Shown: positions 53,889 through 63,214 of the stretch, piece after piece | Position numbering within the stretch: position 1 is the first letter of the stretch | Layout: each line of letters opens with the position of its first letter | Source: JBCCMQ01 sp039026235 | GTDB taxonomy: Bacteria > Pseudomonadota > Alphaproteobacteria > Rhodobacterales > Rhodobacteraceae | Direction: 5' to 3' | Length of the DNA: 64,000 nucleotides | NCBI GenBank assembly: GCA_039026235.1 | Contig: JBCCMQ010000001.1 | Span: 62,001 to 126,000 of the forward strand | Program-made: the position numbers and the translations under genes | Notes under the pieces: model-generated | What the model was told of the DNA's origin: nothing | Seen by the model: the letters and a program-made list of their open reading frames with translations, nothing else | Databases searched by the model: none

Positions 53889-56183
53889 ATGGACAAGTTC
53901 GGAAAGAGCCAACCCGTAAAGCGTGTCGAAGATCGCCGGCTTGTGACCGGCGCGGGCCGCTATGTCGATGACACTGCGCCCAAAGGGGCACTTCAGGCCT
54001 TTTTCGTGCGGGCTGTTCAGGCCCATGCGGCTATCTCCGGCATTGATACATCCGCGGCCAAGGACGCGGCCGGCGTCCATCTTGTGGCGACGCTCGCCGA
54101 TATCGAAGCAAGTGGAATGAAAGTTGCCATGGCCTCCACCACTGTCAAAAATCTCGACGGCAGTGATGGCGCGGCGCCCGAACGTCCGATCCTTGCGCGC
54201 GACCGTGTGCGCTTCGTCGGCGAACCCGTCGCAGTGGTTGTGGCCGACACCCTGGCGGCGGCCCGGGATGCGGCCGAACTGATTGTCATTGACTACGACG
54301 ATCTGCCGCCGCATCTGGAGCTGGCCCAGGGCGGCGCCGATATACATCCCGAAGCGCCCGGCAACCTGGCCTTTGACTGGGGCACGGGCGATGAGGGTGC
54401 AACCGATGCCGCGTTCGCCGAGGCAGCCCATCACATCCAGCTTGACGTCCAGGACAACCGGGTGATCGTTGCGTCCATTGAAACGCGTGGGTGCTGGGCC
54501 GAATGGTCCGACGGGCGGCTGCATTCGAATTTCAACGGTCAGGGCGTGTGGGGTCTGAAAAAGACGCTGACAGAGGCGCTGGGCCTTGAAGCGGAACAAG
54601 TGCGCGTCACCACCGACGATGTGGGCGGCGGGTTCGGGATGAAGGCGATGACCTATCCCGAAAACCTTGTGGTTCCCTGGGCTGCCAAGACCTTGGGCCG
54701 CGCCGTGCGCTGGATGTCGGATCGCAGCGAGGCCATGCTGACCGACAACGCGGGACGCGATCTGGTGTCCCATTGCGAGCTGGCCTTTGACGAAGACCAC
54801 CGCATAACCGCCTACCGGGTGAATACGATATGCAATCTCGGTGCCTACAACAGCCAGTTCGCGCAGCCGATCCAAAGCCAGCTTTTTTCGCGGGTGCTGA
54901 TGGGCGTCTACGACGTCCAGACAACTTACCTGGGTGTGAAAGGCGTCTACACCAACACGACACAGGTCGATGCCTACCGCGGCGCTGGCCGGCCCGAGGC
55001 AATCTATGCACTTGAACGCACGATAGACTATGCGGCGCGGATGCTGGGCGTCGATCCATGGGAGTTGCGGCGGAAGAACTTCATCAAGCCGGATCAATTT
55101 CCCTATAAGTCATCGACTGGCGAGCTGTACGATGTCGGTGATTTCAGCATGGTCATGGACCAGGCGGCGGACCATGCCGACCGCGCTGGCTTTGCCGCGC
55201 GCAAGGCGGCGAGCGCCGCCGAAGGCAAGCTGCGCGGTCTTGGGCTTTGCTACTACATTGAATCAATTCTCGGCGATCCGTCCGAGACCGCGGCGGTAGA
55301 GTTTCACGATGATGGTCAGGTGTCGATCTATGTGGGCACCCAGTCGAATGGCCAGGGTCATGAGACTGTCTTTGCGGCGTTCCTGGCGGATCAGACGGGG
55401 ATCCCGCTAGAGGCCATCCGGGTGGTGCAGGGCGACAGCGACAAGATCGAAAATGGCGGTGGCACCGGCGGTTCCCGGTCCGTCACCACCCAGACCAATG
55501 CCACGCTGGCGACGGTGACCAAGATGGTCGAGGCGTTTACGCCCTTTCTGGCCGAAGAGATGGGTGTTGACCCTGACACGGTGACTTTCGATGACGAGAA
55601 GTTCCGCGCGCCGGGGTCGAACCTGTCGTTTACGTTCCTTGAAGCCGCCGCTTCAGCTCGCGCGGCGGGTGAAACGGCCCTGCTTCACCACACTGCCGAA
55701 GCGCGGCTGCCAGGGCGCTCCTATCCCAACGGCGCCCACGTGTGCGAGGTTGAGATTGATCCTCAGACCGGTGTCGTCAACATCGCGCGTTACACGGTGG
55801 CAGACGATTTCGGCAACCTGATCAATCCCATGCTGGCCGAGGGGCAGGTGCATGGCGGCGTCGTGCAGGGGATCGGTCAGGCGCTGAACGAGCGTGTTGT
55901 CTATGATGACACTGGCCAGCTTCTCACGGCAAGTTTCATGGACTATGGCCTGCCGCGCGCCGAAGATGTGCCCATGATCGCCTTTTATTCAGAACCGGTT
56001 CCATCAACCGCAAACCCCATGGGAATGAAGGGGTGCGGCGAGGCTGGAACGGTCGGTGCCCTTGCGGCGGTCGCCAATGCCGTTTTGGACGCCGTCTGGG
56101 ACACGGGCCTCAGAAAGGTCGATATGCCGTTCACACCAGAACGGGTTTGGACGCTTCTCAAAGACAGGGACTTTGCGGCTTGA
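53889..56183 (+). CDS. Xanthine-dehydrogenase-family molybdenum-binding subunit (form II CoxL-like), orphan
   Basis: A 764-residue molybdopterin-cytosine-dinucleotide hydroxylase large subunit. DDVGGGFGMKAMTYPE and the active-site loop AYRGAGR (362-368) mark the form II group, not the AYRCSFR of true CO dehydrogenase. The base-catalytic glutamate is E718 in GCGEAGTVGA. The small [2Fe-2S] and FAD subunits that should accompany it are absent on either side. It is divergent from the PhyH/HD pair with 210 bp between, and a DUF2235 gene follows 16 bp later. By family it would hydroxylate an N-heterocycle or aldehyde. Confidence 0.9.
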   Translation: MDKFGKSQPVKRVEDRRLVTGAGRYVDDTAPKGALQAFFVRAVQAHAAISGIDTSAAKDAAGVHLVATLADIEASGMKVAMASTTVKNLDGSDGAAPERPILARDRVRFVGEPVAVVVADTLAAARDAAELIVIDYDDLPPHLELAQGGADIHPEAPGNLAFDWGTGDEGATDAAFAEAAHHIQLDVQDNRVIVASIETRGCWAEWSDGRLHSNFNGQGVWGLKKTLTEALGLEAEQVRVTTDDVGGGFGMKAMTYPENLVVPWAAKTLGRAVRWMSDRSEAMLTDNAGRDLVSHCELAFDEDHRITAYRVNTICNLGAYNSQFAQPIQSQLFSRVLMGVYDVQTTYLGVKGVYTNTTQVDAYRGAGRPEAIYALERTIDYAARMLGVDPWELRRKNFIKPDQFPYKSSTGELYDVGDFSMVMDQAADHADRAGFAARKAASAAEGKLRGLGLCYYIESILGDPSETAAVEFHDDGQVSIYVGTQSNGQGHETVFAAFLADQTGIPLEAIRVVQGDSDKIENGGGTGGSRSVTTQTNATLATVTKMVEAFTPFLAEEMGVDPDTVTFDDEKFRAPGSNLSFTFLEAAASARAAGETALLHHTAEARLPGRSYPNGAHVCEVEIDPQTGVVNIARYTVADDFGNLINPMLAEGQVHGGVVQGIGQALNERVVYDDTGQLLTASFMDYGLPRAEDVPMIAFYSEPVPSTANPMGMKGCGEAGTVGALAAVANAVLDAVWDTGLRKVDMPFTPERVWTLLKDRDFAA

Positions 56184-56199
56184 ACGACGCATAAAGCGC

Positions 56200-57243
56200 A
56201 TGTTGCGACGGGCCCCGCTGGTCCGTCGAATCGTGCCGCGCGGCAACCGGCGAGAGACCCGTGACCATGTGGTCATCCTCGATGGCACCAATTCGTCGTT
56301 GATCCCGGGAAATGAGACCAACGCCGGCATCTTGTTCAAGCTGATCAGGGAAACGTATCCGACCGTACATCTCAGCCTGCATTATGAGGCGGGCGTGCAA
56401 TGGGACAGCTGGCGGCAAACGCCCAACATTGTCTCGGGCTACGGCATCAACGGCCGGATAAAGCGGGCCTATGGCGCCTTGGCATCGCGCTATCGCCCGG
56501 GCGACAGGATCTTTCTGTTCGGCTTTTCGCGAGGGGCCTATGCGGTCAGATCCCTGGCGGGAATACTGGGCTCTGTGGGTCTGCTGCGCCCCGTCGAAGC
56601 GACCGAGCGCAACATCGCCATGGCCTTTCGCCACTATGAATGTGCCCCAAAGCAGGAAACGCTCAGCGCTTTCCAGGCGCGCTTTTGCCAGGAATCGGTG
56701 GGCATCGAGATGGTTGGCGTCTGGGACACGGTGAAAGCGCTGGGTTTGCGCGCACCGTTACTCTGGCGCATGACCGAGCGCCGCCATCTGTTCCACAATC
56801 ACCGTCTGGGTACGCACGTGCGCCACGGGTTTCAGGCGCTGGCGCTGGATGAACGGCGCGATGCTTATAAACCGGTCTTATGGGAAACGCCTGACGATTT
56901 TCCGGGCCATGTGGAACAGGTCTGGTTTCGGGGCACCCACGGCGACGTAGGGGGACACCTCTTGGGCCACAATGCGTCGCGCCCTTTGTCCAACATTCCC
57001 CTGGTTTGGATGCTTGGCAACGCCGAGGCGTGTGGTCTGGTCCTGCCCCAGGCATGGCAGCGCCGGTTCGAATGCGATGCGAACGCGCCATCGGTCGGGT
57101 TGAACCAAGGTTGGGCAAGGCTTTTCCTCGCGCGGTCACGGCGCATTGTGGGGACCGATCCCTCGGAGCGCATTCATCCCTCGGCAGGGGCGCTGGCGCA
57201 AAGCACTTTGCCATCTGACACATCCGTGACACAGCCGGGCTGA
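56200..57243 (+). CDS. DUF2235 alpha/beta hydrolase (Tle1-like phospholipase domain)
   Basis: A 347-residue protein with the DUF2235 pattern: HVVILDGTNSSLIPGNETNA, then GFSRGAYAVRSLAGILGSVG (GxSxG nucleophile), WDTVKALGL (Asp) and a late RGTHGDVGG (His). Bacterial homologues include type VI phospholipase effectors but also many house-keeping hydrolases; no VgrG, Hcp or immunity gene is near. It starts 16 bp after the coxL-like stop and is probably in the same transcript. Confidence 0.82.
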   Translation: MLRRAPLVRRIVPRGNRRETRDHVVILDGTNSSLIPGNETNAGILFKLIRETYPTVHLSLHYEAGVQWDSWRQTPNIVSGYGINGRIKRAYGALASRYRPGDRIFLFGFSRGAYAVRSLAGILGSVGLLRPVEATERNIAMAFRHYECAPKQETLSAFQARFCQESVGIEMVGVWDTVKALGLRAPLLWRMTERRHLFHNHRLGTHVRHGFQALALDERRDAYKPVLWETPDDFPGHVEQVWFRGTHGDVGGHLLGHNASRPLSNIPLVWMLGNAEACGLVLPQAWQRRFECDANAPSVGLNQGWARLFLARSRRIVGTDPSERIHPSAGALAQSTLPSDTSVTQPG

Positions 57244-57321
57244 AAAGACCGGGGCGGGGTCCAACGGCGTGGCGCGTAATGGCGACCCAATCAGCTCATG
57301 CGCCTTGAAGCCGAAGCATGA

Positions 57322-58086
57322 CTAGATGCCAGCGTACCATTCATAATCGGCCAGATCCTGCCAGAAACCGCCCTTGCCGAAGCCCACTTTGCGCAGGTCT
57401 GAGACCACTTCGATACGCTCGATGAACTTGGCGGACTTGTACCCAAGCTGGCGTTCGATCCGGGCACGGATGGGCGCGCCATGGCCGGTCGGAAGGGGCT
57501 GGCCGTTCATGTCATAGGCAAGGATCGTCTGGGGATGGAAGGCATCGATCAGATCGACGCTTTCGTAGTATGGCAGACCGCCCGGCGCATCTGAGCAGTG
57601 AAAGACGACGAACTGTGCGTCATCTTTCAGCTGGGCCGCCTCAAGAACAGCCGAAAGCCGCGTACCGGTCCATTCCGCGATCGCGCTCCAGCCTTCGACA
57701 CAGTCATGGCGCGTTATCTGGGTCCGCGACGGCAGGCTTCGCAGATCGTCCAGCGACAAGAGCAGCGGTTTCTGGACCAGCCCGTGCACGCCGAGCTTCC
57801 ACTGGGAAAAGCCGTCCAGTTCGTGCAATTGCCAGACGACCGAATTCGGGCGGCGCGACCCATTTTCCGGGAACCGTTCGGATATATGCTCGGGGCCGAA
57901 TTCCCGCGCCAGGGCGGTGCGGCCTACGTGATCGCGAATGGTCTTGGATGCCCATTCGCCCGAGAACAGGATTTTCTTGCGCAATCTGTGCTTGGGCGGC
58001 ATCAGGGGCCACGCGGTCGCCGCGGCAGCCGTTGTCAGCGCCAGTCCGCCGCCGATGATCAGTTTTCTGCGGGTCAGACCCTTCAT
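57322..58086 (-). CDS. Sulfite-oxidase-fold molybdoenzyme, exported (MsrP/YedY-like)
   Basis: A 254-residue protein with a twin-arginine-like leader (LTRRKLIIGGGLALTTAA) and the molybdenum-ligating cysteine in TRHDCVEGWSAIAEWTG. VVFHCSDAPGGLPYYESVDL and GAPIRARIERQLGYKSAKFI complete the fold. It overlaps the cytochrome b gene by 4 bp; as in MsrPQ, the membrane heme protein probably supplies electrons. The substrate (methionine sulfoxide, sulfite or another S/N-oxide) is not decided. Confidence 0.88.
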   Translation of the reverse strand: MKGLTRRKLIIGGGLALTTAAAATAWPLMPPKHRLRKKILFSGEWASKTIRDHVGRTALAREFGPEHISERFPENGSRRPNSVVWQLHELDGFSQWKLGVHGLVQKPLLLSLDDLRSLPSRTQITRHDCVEGWSAIAEWTGTRLSAVLEAAQLKDDAQFVVFHCSDAPGGLPYYESVDLIDAFHPQTILAYDMNGQPLPTGHGAPIRARIERQLGYKSAKFIERIEVVSDLRKVGFGKGGFWQDLADYEWYAGI

Positions 58087-58946
58087 TTATCGCGCTCCTG
58101 CGGCAGCCGGAACCAACCGGTGATCATTGAGCGGATCTCATTGATCGGGCCGACCAGGATAACCATCGCCAAATGCACGATAACAAATGCCACGAGGGAC
58201 CAGGCTGCGATAAAATGCAGCGATCGGGCAGTTTGGCGCCCGCCGAAGACATCGACCAGCCAAGGCAGTGTTGCATTGATCCATGGAGACATCGTCAGGC
58301 CAGTGAGAATGACCAAGGGGATTAGTCCCCCGGTCACCGAAAGATAGGCCAGCTTCTGTAGTATGTTGTAGTCGGCCGAAACCTCTTCGCGGTAGAGCCA
58401 GAACATGGCGTGGTGGCGGCACTGACGCCACAGGTGGTTCGGCTTGACCTCATGCCTGTGCGGGATCAGGTCTCGCCAGGCATGACCGTTCAGAAAACTG
58501 AGGATCATGAAGGCGAACGTCCCGACGCCGAACGCCCATGCGGCCGTCAGGTGCCAGCGGCGCGCCCAGGCCAGGTCATAGTGGTAGGGTATCGTCGACC
58601 AGGGCGGGAAGGCTCTGCGCGTCTGGCTTCCGTCGGCATCGGTTTGTATCCCCAAGACGCCGGTGGTCGCGATCTCGGCCGTTCCGATCCGAAGATAGCC
58701 CGTGGTCTCTGTCGAACCGATTTCCAGCCAGGCAGGGTCAAAATGCGCTCCGGAGTGGCCCCAGTACAGCCGCGGGTGGGCGTTGAAGATCATCAGGCCG
58801 CTCATGAACAGAACGATCATCAGCGCGGCGCTGGCCCAGTGCCAGATCCGCGTGGACACACGGTGCCGCTTGATCCAGCGTTCAGGTTTGACATCCGCCG
58901 TTTCCACGGCCGGTGTTATCGTTTCGTCAAACGTTGGGTCAGTCAC
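58083..58946 (-). CDS. Membrane cytochrome b (b561-like) partner of the molybdoenzyme
   Basis: A 287-residue protein with four main hydrophobic segments and heme-ligand histidines in STRIWHWASAALMIVLF, WHLTAAWAFGVGTFAFMI and SLHFIAAWSLVAFVIVHLAM. A periplasmic insert lies between helices 1 and 2 (ALLMIFNAHPR-type start to YHYDLAWAR). GTG 58946 is preferred because GAGGG is 10 bases upstream; an earlier GTG at 58970 adds eight residues. It is translated into the SUOX-like gene. Confidence 0.85.
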   Translation of the reverse strand: MTDPTFDETITPAVETADVKPERWIKRHRVSTRIWHWASAALMIVLFMSGLMIFNAHPRLYWGHSGAHFDPAWLEIGSTETTGYLRIGTAEIATTGVLGIQTDADGSQTRRAFPPWSTIPYHYDLAWARRWHLTAAWAFGVGTFAFMILSFLNGHAWRDLIPHRHEVKPNHLWRQCRHHAMFWLYREEVSADYNILQKLAYLSVTGGLIPLVILTGLTMSPWINATLPWLVDVFGGRQTARSLHFIAAWSLVAFVIVHLAMVILVGPINEIRSMITGWFRLPQERDK

Positions 58947-59164
58947 AGCAGCTGCACCCTCTTGTCCCACGCACTACGTGTCGCGCATCCAATCGCAGCG
59001 CCGCAAGCCTACCACCAAATGATGACCAAGCGAAGACACACGCGGTCAAACCGGTGTGTATATGCGACGCGCTCCACCCTTGTTTATAGGCGCGCAGTGT
59101 AACTTGTCGATTGTAACGCCGGGTCCAAATGGGTTTCCAGCCGTCGCGGACTGCCGGCTCTGAT

Positions 59165-59653
59165 CTAGGTGGGCGTCATGATCAGGCAGGTTGTTGACCC
59201 GGTCGCATACAGCTTTCCGTCTTCGACGCCTCGAATTTCGCCAACGGCGACACCGGTTCTGCGGCCACCGTGCTGAATGGTGCCGACGGCGTCAGTGACG
59301 GTGCCGGGCGGGATCGCACGGACGATGTTGATCTTGTATTCCAGCGTCGTATAGGCCGAACCCACGGGCAGCGTGGTCATTACGGCGCAGGCCATGCAAC
59401 TGTCCAACACCGTCCCGTACCAGCCGCCATGTACCGTTCTGATGGGGTTCATGTGGTCGAATTCGGGGCTTCCGCGAAACACAACCCGTCCAACGTCAAC
59501 CGCGTGAACGCGGTAATTCAGAAGCCGGGCGATGGGTGGGGCGGGTGACCGTCCGTCGCGGATACGCTCCATGAATTCGAGACCGCTCATGGACAACATT
59601 TGCTCTGTTGTCAGAAGATCGTCGATCGAATTGGCGAAAAAGGGATCGGCCAT
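59165..59653 (-). CDS. PaaI-family hotdog thioesterase
   Basis: A 162-residue hotdog protein: RTVHGGWYGTVLDSCMACAV contains the HGG catalytic loop, and AYTTLEYKINIVRAIPPGTV is the central strand/helix of the family. It is likely to hydrolyse an acyl-CoA thioester; substrate unknown. It starts at ATG 59653, 59 bp from the metF stop and on the same strand. Confidence 0.87.
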   Translation of the reverse strand: MADPFFANSIDDLLTTEQMLSMSGLEFMERIRDGRSPAPPIARLLNYRVHAVDVGRVVFRGSPEFDHMNPIRTVHGGWYGTVLDSCMACAVMTTLPVGSAYTTLEYKINIVRAIPPGTVTDAVGTIQHGGRRTGVAVGEIRGVEDGKLYATGSTTCLIMTPT

Positions 59654-59712
59654 GGCGCATCCTTGCGGCAGATGGATGCACGCTAGGCAGAGCTTGTTCC
59701 AGAGGCAATGCG

Positions 59713-60579
59713 TTACGCAACGTTCTCAAGAAGGATGTCGGGCGTGACACCCAGTGCATGGCAGATGTCGCGCGCCAGTGTTGGCTTGTTCAGCGTGTAG
59801 AAATGCAAATGATCCACGCCTTCGGCCAACAGCCTGGAACAAAGGGTCGTGGCATGGGTCAGGGCCAAAAGCTCTTGGCGTCCGTCGCGGCGCGCGCGCG
59901 TGAACGCCGCGTCAAGACCGTCGGGGATGCGCGCACCGCACCGTTTGGAGAAGCGCTTGCATCCTGCCCAATCCTCGATTGGCAGGATGCCGGGCAGAAC
60001 AGGCGCCGTGATCCCAGCCGCCGTGCAGGCATCCCGGAAACGAAGGAATGTCTCGGCATAGAAAAAGAATTGTGTGATTGCGCTGCTGGCGCCCGCGTCG
60101 ATCTTGCGTTTCAGCCAGTCAATGTCTGCGCCGCTGTATTTGGCATCGGGGTGCGGATCGGGATAGGCGCCGACGCGGATTTCAAACTTGTTTGTTGCGG
60201 CGAGCGCTGAGATCAGCTCTGGACTGTCGCGAAACCCGTCCGGATGGGGCTTGAATCCGCCGGAGTTGCTTGGCGGGTCGCCGCGAAGGGCAACAATCTC
60301 GCGCACGCCTGCTTCCGCGTAGCGCTCTGCAATTTCAAGCGTTTCGGCCCTGCTGGCATCGACACAGGTCAGATGTGCCGCGACATTCAGGCCGGTCTGC
60401 TTTCCAATGGCGCTGACCGCTTCGTGGGTGAGATCGCGCGTGGTTCCACCGGCGCCATAAGTGACAGAAACAAAAGATGGGTTTAGCGGCGCCAGTGCCT
60501 GCACCGTGTCCCAAAGCCGGAACGACGCCTCAAGCGATTTCGGCGGAAAAAACTCAAAAGAGACTGTGGGCGGGGTCAT
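59713..60579 (-). CDS. metF: 5,10-methylenetetrahydrofolate reductase
   Basis: It produces 5-methyl-THF for methionine synthesis. The 288-residue enzyme shows SFEFFPPKSLEASFRLWDTV, VSVTYGAGGTTRDLT, ALRGDPP (FAD/folate loop) and AITQFFFYAETFLRF. ATG 60579 has AGGAAA upstream; a longer frame to 60660 covers the operator and is rejected. It is divergent from metR, with the palindrome at 60641 between them. Confidence 0.95.
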   Translation of the reverse strand: MTPPTVSFEFFPPKSLEASFRLWDTVQALAPLNPSFVSVTYGAGGTTRDLTHEAVSAIGKQTGLNVAAHLTCVDASRAETLEIAERYAEAGVREIVALRGDPPSNSGGFKPHPDGFRDSPELISALAATNKFEIRVGAYPDPHPDAKYSGADIDWLKRKIDAGASSAITQFFFYAETFLRFRDACTAAGITAPVLPGILPIEDWAGCKRFSKRCGARIPDGLDAAFTRARRDGRQELLALTHATTLCSRLLAEGVDHLHFYTLNKPTLARDICHALGVTPDILLENVA

Positions 60580-60628
60580 CGCGTTTCCTGATCCAATCAT
60601 CGTGACGGTTGTGCCACGTGGATCAATG

Positions 60629-60657
60629 TGAGACAAATTCATTATCTTCAAGATAAT
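60629..60657. promoter_or_regulatory. Candidate MetR operator between metF and metR
   Basis: The 95-bp gap holds a perfect 17-base palindrome, ATTATCTTCAAGATAAT (60641-60657). Directly beside it is TGAG-ACAAA-TTCA (60629-60641), one base off the MetR consensus TGAA-N5-TTCA. Either or both would place a LysR-type regulator between the two divergent starts. Confidence 0.65.
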
Positions 60658-60674
60658 CATGAGATCCTTTTGAA

Positions 60675-61592
60675 ATGCATTTGGAGTTTCGCCATCTGAA
60701 GACGATCGAGGCGATCCACCGGGCAGGGGGCCTGGCGCGGGCCGCTGATCTGATGAACATCACCCAATCAGCGCTGAGCCACCAGATCAAGGGTCTTGAG
60801 GCTCAGGTTGGCGTCGAACTCTTCGTCCGTCGCTCGAAGCCGTTGAAGCTATCGGCGGCCGGCATGAAATTGCTGCGGCTGGCGGAGAAGATCCTGCCCG
60901 AAGTTTCTGCCGCCGAGGAAGAATTCCGGGCGCTTCGCCAGGGCCGGTCCGGGCGGCTTCACATCGCCATTGAATGCCACGCATGTTTCGAATGGCTCTT
61001 TCCGGTGCTCGAAGAGTTTCGGAAGGCCTGGGGTGACGTGGACGTCGATATCCGGCCCGGTCTCAGTTTTGGAGCCTTGCCGGCTTTGCAGAAGGAAGAG
61101 GTCGACCTCGTCGTGTCGAGCGATCCGGAAGATTTGGACGGCATCTCGTTCCATCCGCTGTTCGATTATGAACCCGTGTTCGTGGCGTCGCGCCAGCACA
61201 AGCTGGCGGCGCGCGATTTTGTGGTCGCCGGGGATTTTCGCGATGAGCTTTTGATCACCTATCCGGTAGAGCGCAGTCGTCTTGATGTATTCTCTCAGCT
61301 TCTGCTCCCCGCGGGTGTCGAGCCGCGCGGTGTTCGGCAGGTCGAGCTGACCGCCGTTATCCTGCTTCTGGTCGCTTCGAACCGCGGCGTTGCCGTTCTT
61401 CCGGACTGGGTTGTGCGCGAGGTGCGCTATAATTCCGACTACGTGACACGGCCTTTGACCCGATCTGGAATTACCCGTCGGCTTTATGCGGCGGTGCGCG
61501 ACACGGATGCCGAGGTGCCCTGGATGTCCAATGTGCTGCGCCTGATGCGCACGGAACCCGTTAAGCTCCAGCGTGCGGGCGCGACCGCCTAG
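60675..61592 (+). CDS. metR: LysR-type methionine regulator
   Basis: A 305-residue LysR regulator: a helix-turn-helix in FRHLKTIEAIHRAGGLARAA and LMNITQSALSHQIKGLEAQV, then a co-inducer domain with IAIECHACFEWLFPVLEEFR, a stretch characteristic of MetR. By family the co-inducer is homocysteine. It is divergent from metF and its end overlaps the convergent repeat-protein gene by 4 bp. Confidence 0.9.
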   Translation: MHLEFRHLKTIEAIHRAGGLARAADLMNITQSALSHQIKGLEAQVGVELFVRRSKPLKLSAAGMKLLRLAEKILPEVSAAEEEFRALRQGRSGRLHIAIECHACFEWLFPVLEEFRKAWGDVDVDIRPGLSFGALPALQKEEVDLVVSSDPEDLDGISFHPLFDYEPVFVASRQHKLAARDFVVAGDFRDELLITYPVERSRLDVFSQLLLPAGVEPRGVRQVELTAVILLLVASNRGVAVLPDWVVREVRYNSDYVTRPLTRSGITRRLYAAVRDTDAEVPWMSNVLRLMRTEPVKLQRAGATA

Positions 61593-62041
61593 CTACCGCC
61601 GTTCTGCAGGCCTTCTTCGATCAGCTGGATGCGTGCCTCCGCCTCGGCCCGGTATTTGCCGTCGGGGAACTGGAGCAAGTAGGCCTGCAGGTCGGTGGCG
61701 TTCTTCGTGTCTTGGATTGCGGCCCAGAACTCCTCATCGAAGGCATCGATTGCCGCCTCGTCGGCCTCAACTGGGCCGGCCTCGGGCGCTTCACCCGTCA
61801 AAAGGTACCGGATGCGGGCATCTGCATCGTCGCGAAATTGACCGTCCGGAAACTGTCTGAGATAGGCTTCAAGGTCGCTCACATTGTCGCTGGCTTTGAC
61901 CGTGTTCCAGAATTCCTGTTCGAAAGCCGCTTCGGCCGACGGATCGATCTGCGGCGCCGATGGAAAAATCTGGACCGACTGCGCGCCCGCCGCGCCTGCG
62001 GCGACACCCGTTAGTGTTAAGAAAAGCCAAAGCGTGCGCAT
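61589..62041 (-). CDS. Exported protein with two 42-residue repeats
   Basis: A 150-residue protein with a signal peptide (1-20, ending GAAGA). Two tandem units (about 39-80 and 99-140) share the pattern F-x2-EFW-x3-...-DL-x-AYL-x-QFPDG-x2-R-x2-A-x-ARI-x-L. Similar single units occur at the C-termini of caspase-like and TPR-type proteins in this group. They are probably helical pairs for protein binding (inference). ATG 62041 is chosen for its signal peptide and AGGGG spacing; 62050 is possible. Confidence 0.7.
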   Translation of the reverse strand: MRTLWLFLTLTGVAAGAAGAQSVQIFPSAPQIDPSAEAAFEQEFWNTVKASDNVSDLEAYLRQFPDGQFRDDADARIRYLLTGEAPEAGPVEADEAAIDAFDEEFWAAIQDTKNATDLQAYLLQFPDGKYRAEAEARIQLIEEGLQNGGS

Positions 62042-62165
62042 GGAATTCATGCCCCTGTAACTGCTCAACTGGCTATCTATGGCTGGCAGGGTGATCTGTC
62101 GAGGGCGCGCGTTCACGCCCTTTCAATATGCGGCGGTCGTGCAACCGCTGTATCTGCGGCGCTGT

Positions 62166-63089
62166 CTATGTGTCCGGCTGCGCGGTCAGCGCAACCTCGC
62201 TGCGCCGCGCGGCGGCGAAGCTTGCGCGCAAGTGGTCCGCAGCGGCATCGATCGCAGGGGATGTGCCGATGCCGACCACCAACGCCAGGGCATAGCCGGG
62301 CAACTCGGGCAAACCGAACTCGGGCGCGGCTTCCACGATTTGTCCTCCCAGGGATGATCGCGGCAGCGGCGCCACCGCCAGATCGGCCAAAATCGCGGCT
62401 TTCTGACCCGAGATGTGGGCGCTTTGAAAGGCGATACGCCAGTCGCGGTCCGCACCGTCCAGCCGGTCCAAGCCGACCTTGCGCCAGATGCAGCCTTCTT
62501 CCCAGACCGAGATTGGCAAGGGCGCCCGCCCCGCCGCCGTCCCGCCGGTAACCGCCGCCCAGACCAGGCTTTCGCAAAACAGGACCTCGCCGCCTTCGGC
62601 CTCTGTTGGATCGATCCCGCAGGTGACCAGTGCCATATCCAGACTGCCGTTCCGCAAGAGCCGGCGCATGTCGGCACTCCCATCGACGGTCACGTTGATG
62701 GTGACCGATGGATGGGTTTCGGCGAACCGCCGGAGCATCGAAGGCAAGAAACGCTCGGCCACATCATCGGGCGCGCCGAGCCGCACCACACCGCTCAGGC
62801 CCGGCTGGACAAAGCGGGCCAGGGCCTCGCGGTTCATGGCCAGCATGCGCCGGGCATGTTGCAGCAGAAACGTGCCGTCCGGCGTCAAAGTCACGGACCG
62901 GCTGTCGCGCATGAACACGGACCGGCCGACGATGTCTTCGATCTTCTTCACCTGCATGGACACCGCCGATGGCGTCCGGTGGACCGTCGCGGCCGCCTTG
63001 GAAAAGTTCCCGGTCTCGGCAATCGCGACCAGCGTGCGCAACAGATCGAGGTCCAGAAGCGGTATTTGCGGGTTAACGGGGGCGTTCAT
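62166..63089 (-). CDS. LysR-family transcriptional regulator
   Basis: A 307-residue regulator: DLDLLRTLVAIAETGNFSKA plus TVHRTPSAVSMQVKKIEDIV form the DNA-binding domain. The effector domain begins at GVVRLGAPDDVAERFLP. It is divergent from the DUF1127 gene with 125 bp between, a pairing I recall from related genomes, so that gene is a likely target. The effector is unknown. Confidence 0.87.
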   Translation of the reverse strand: MNAPVNPQIPLLDLDLLRTLVAIAETGNFSKAAATVHRTPSAVSMQVKKIEDIVGRSVFMRDSRSVTLTPDGTFLLQHARRMLAMNREALARFVQPGLSGVVRLGAPDDVAERFLPSMLRRFAETHPSVTINVTVDGSADMRRLLRNGSLDMALVTCGIDPTEAEGGEVLFCESLVWAAVTGGTAAGRAPLPISVWEEGCIWRKVGLDRLDGADRDWRIAFQSAHISGQKAAILADLAVAPLPRSSLGGQIVEAAPEFGLPELPGYALALVVGIGTSPAIDAAADHLRASFAAARRSEVALTAQPDT

Positions 63090-63214
63090 GGGCGGCTTTC
63101 ATTTTTTCTGACAGCTAAATAAAGAACTATTCGTTTGATTGAAGTATGCGGCACCCCCATAGTCAGTGTCAAGGTCTTCGCGAAGCCCTCTGAAACCTCA
63201 GTAGGAGAGACCCA

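Noticed and set aside
53853..55097. A 414-codon minus-strand frame inside the coxL-like gene
   Set aside because: It is fully antisense to conserved molybdenum-hydroxylase motifs, and its translation has no recognisable domain.
56200..57243. DUF2235 protein as a type VI secretion effector
   Set aside because: No VgrG, Hcp, PAAR or immunity gene nearby, and the family also includes ordinary hydrolases.
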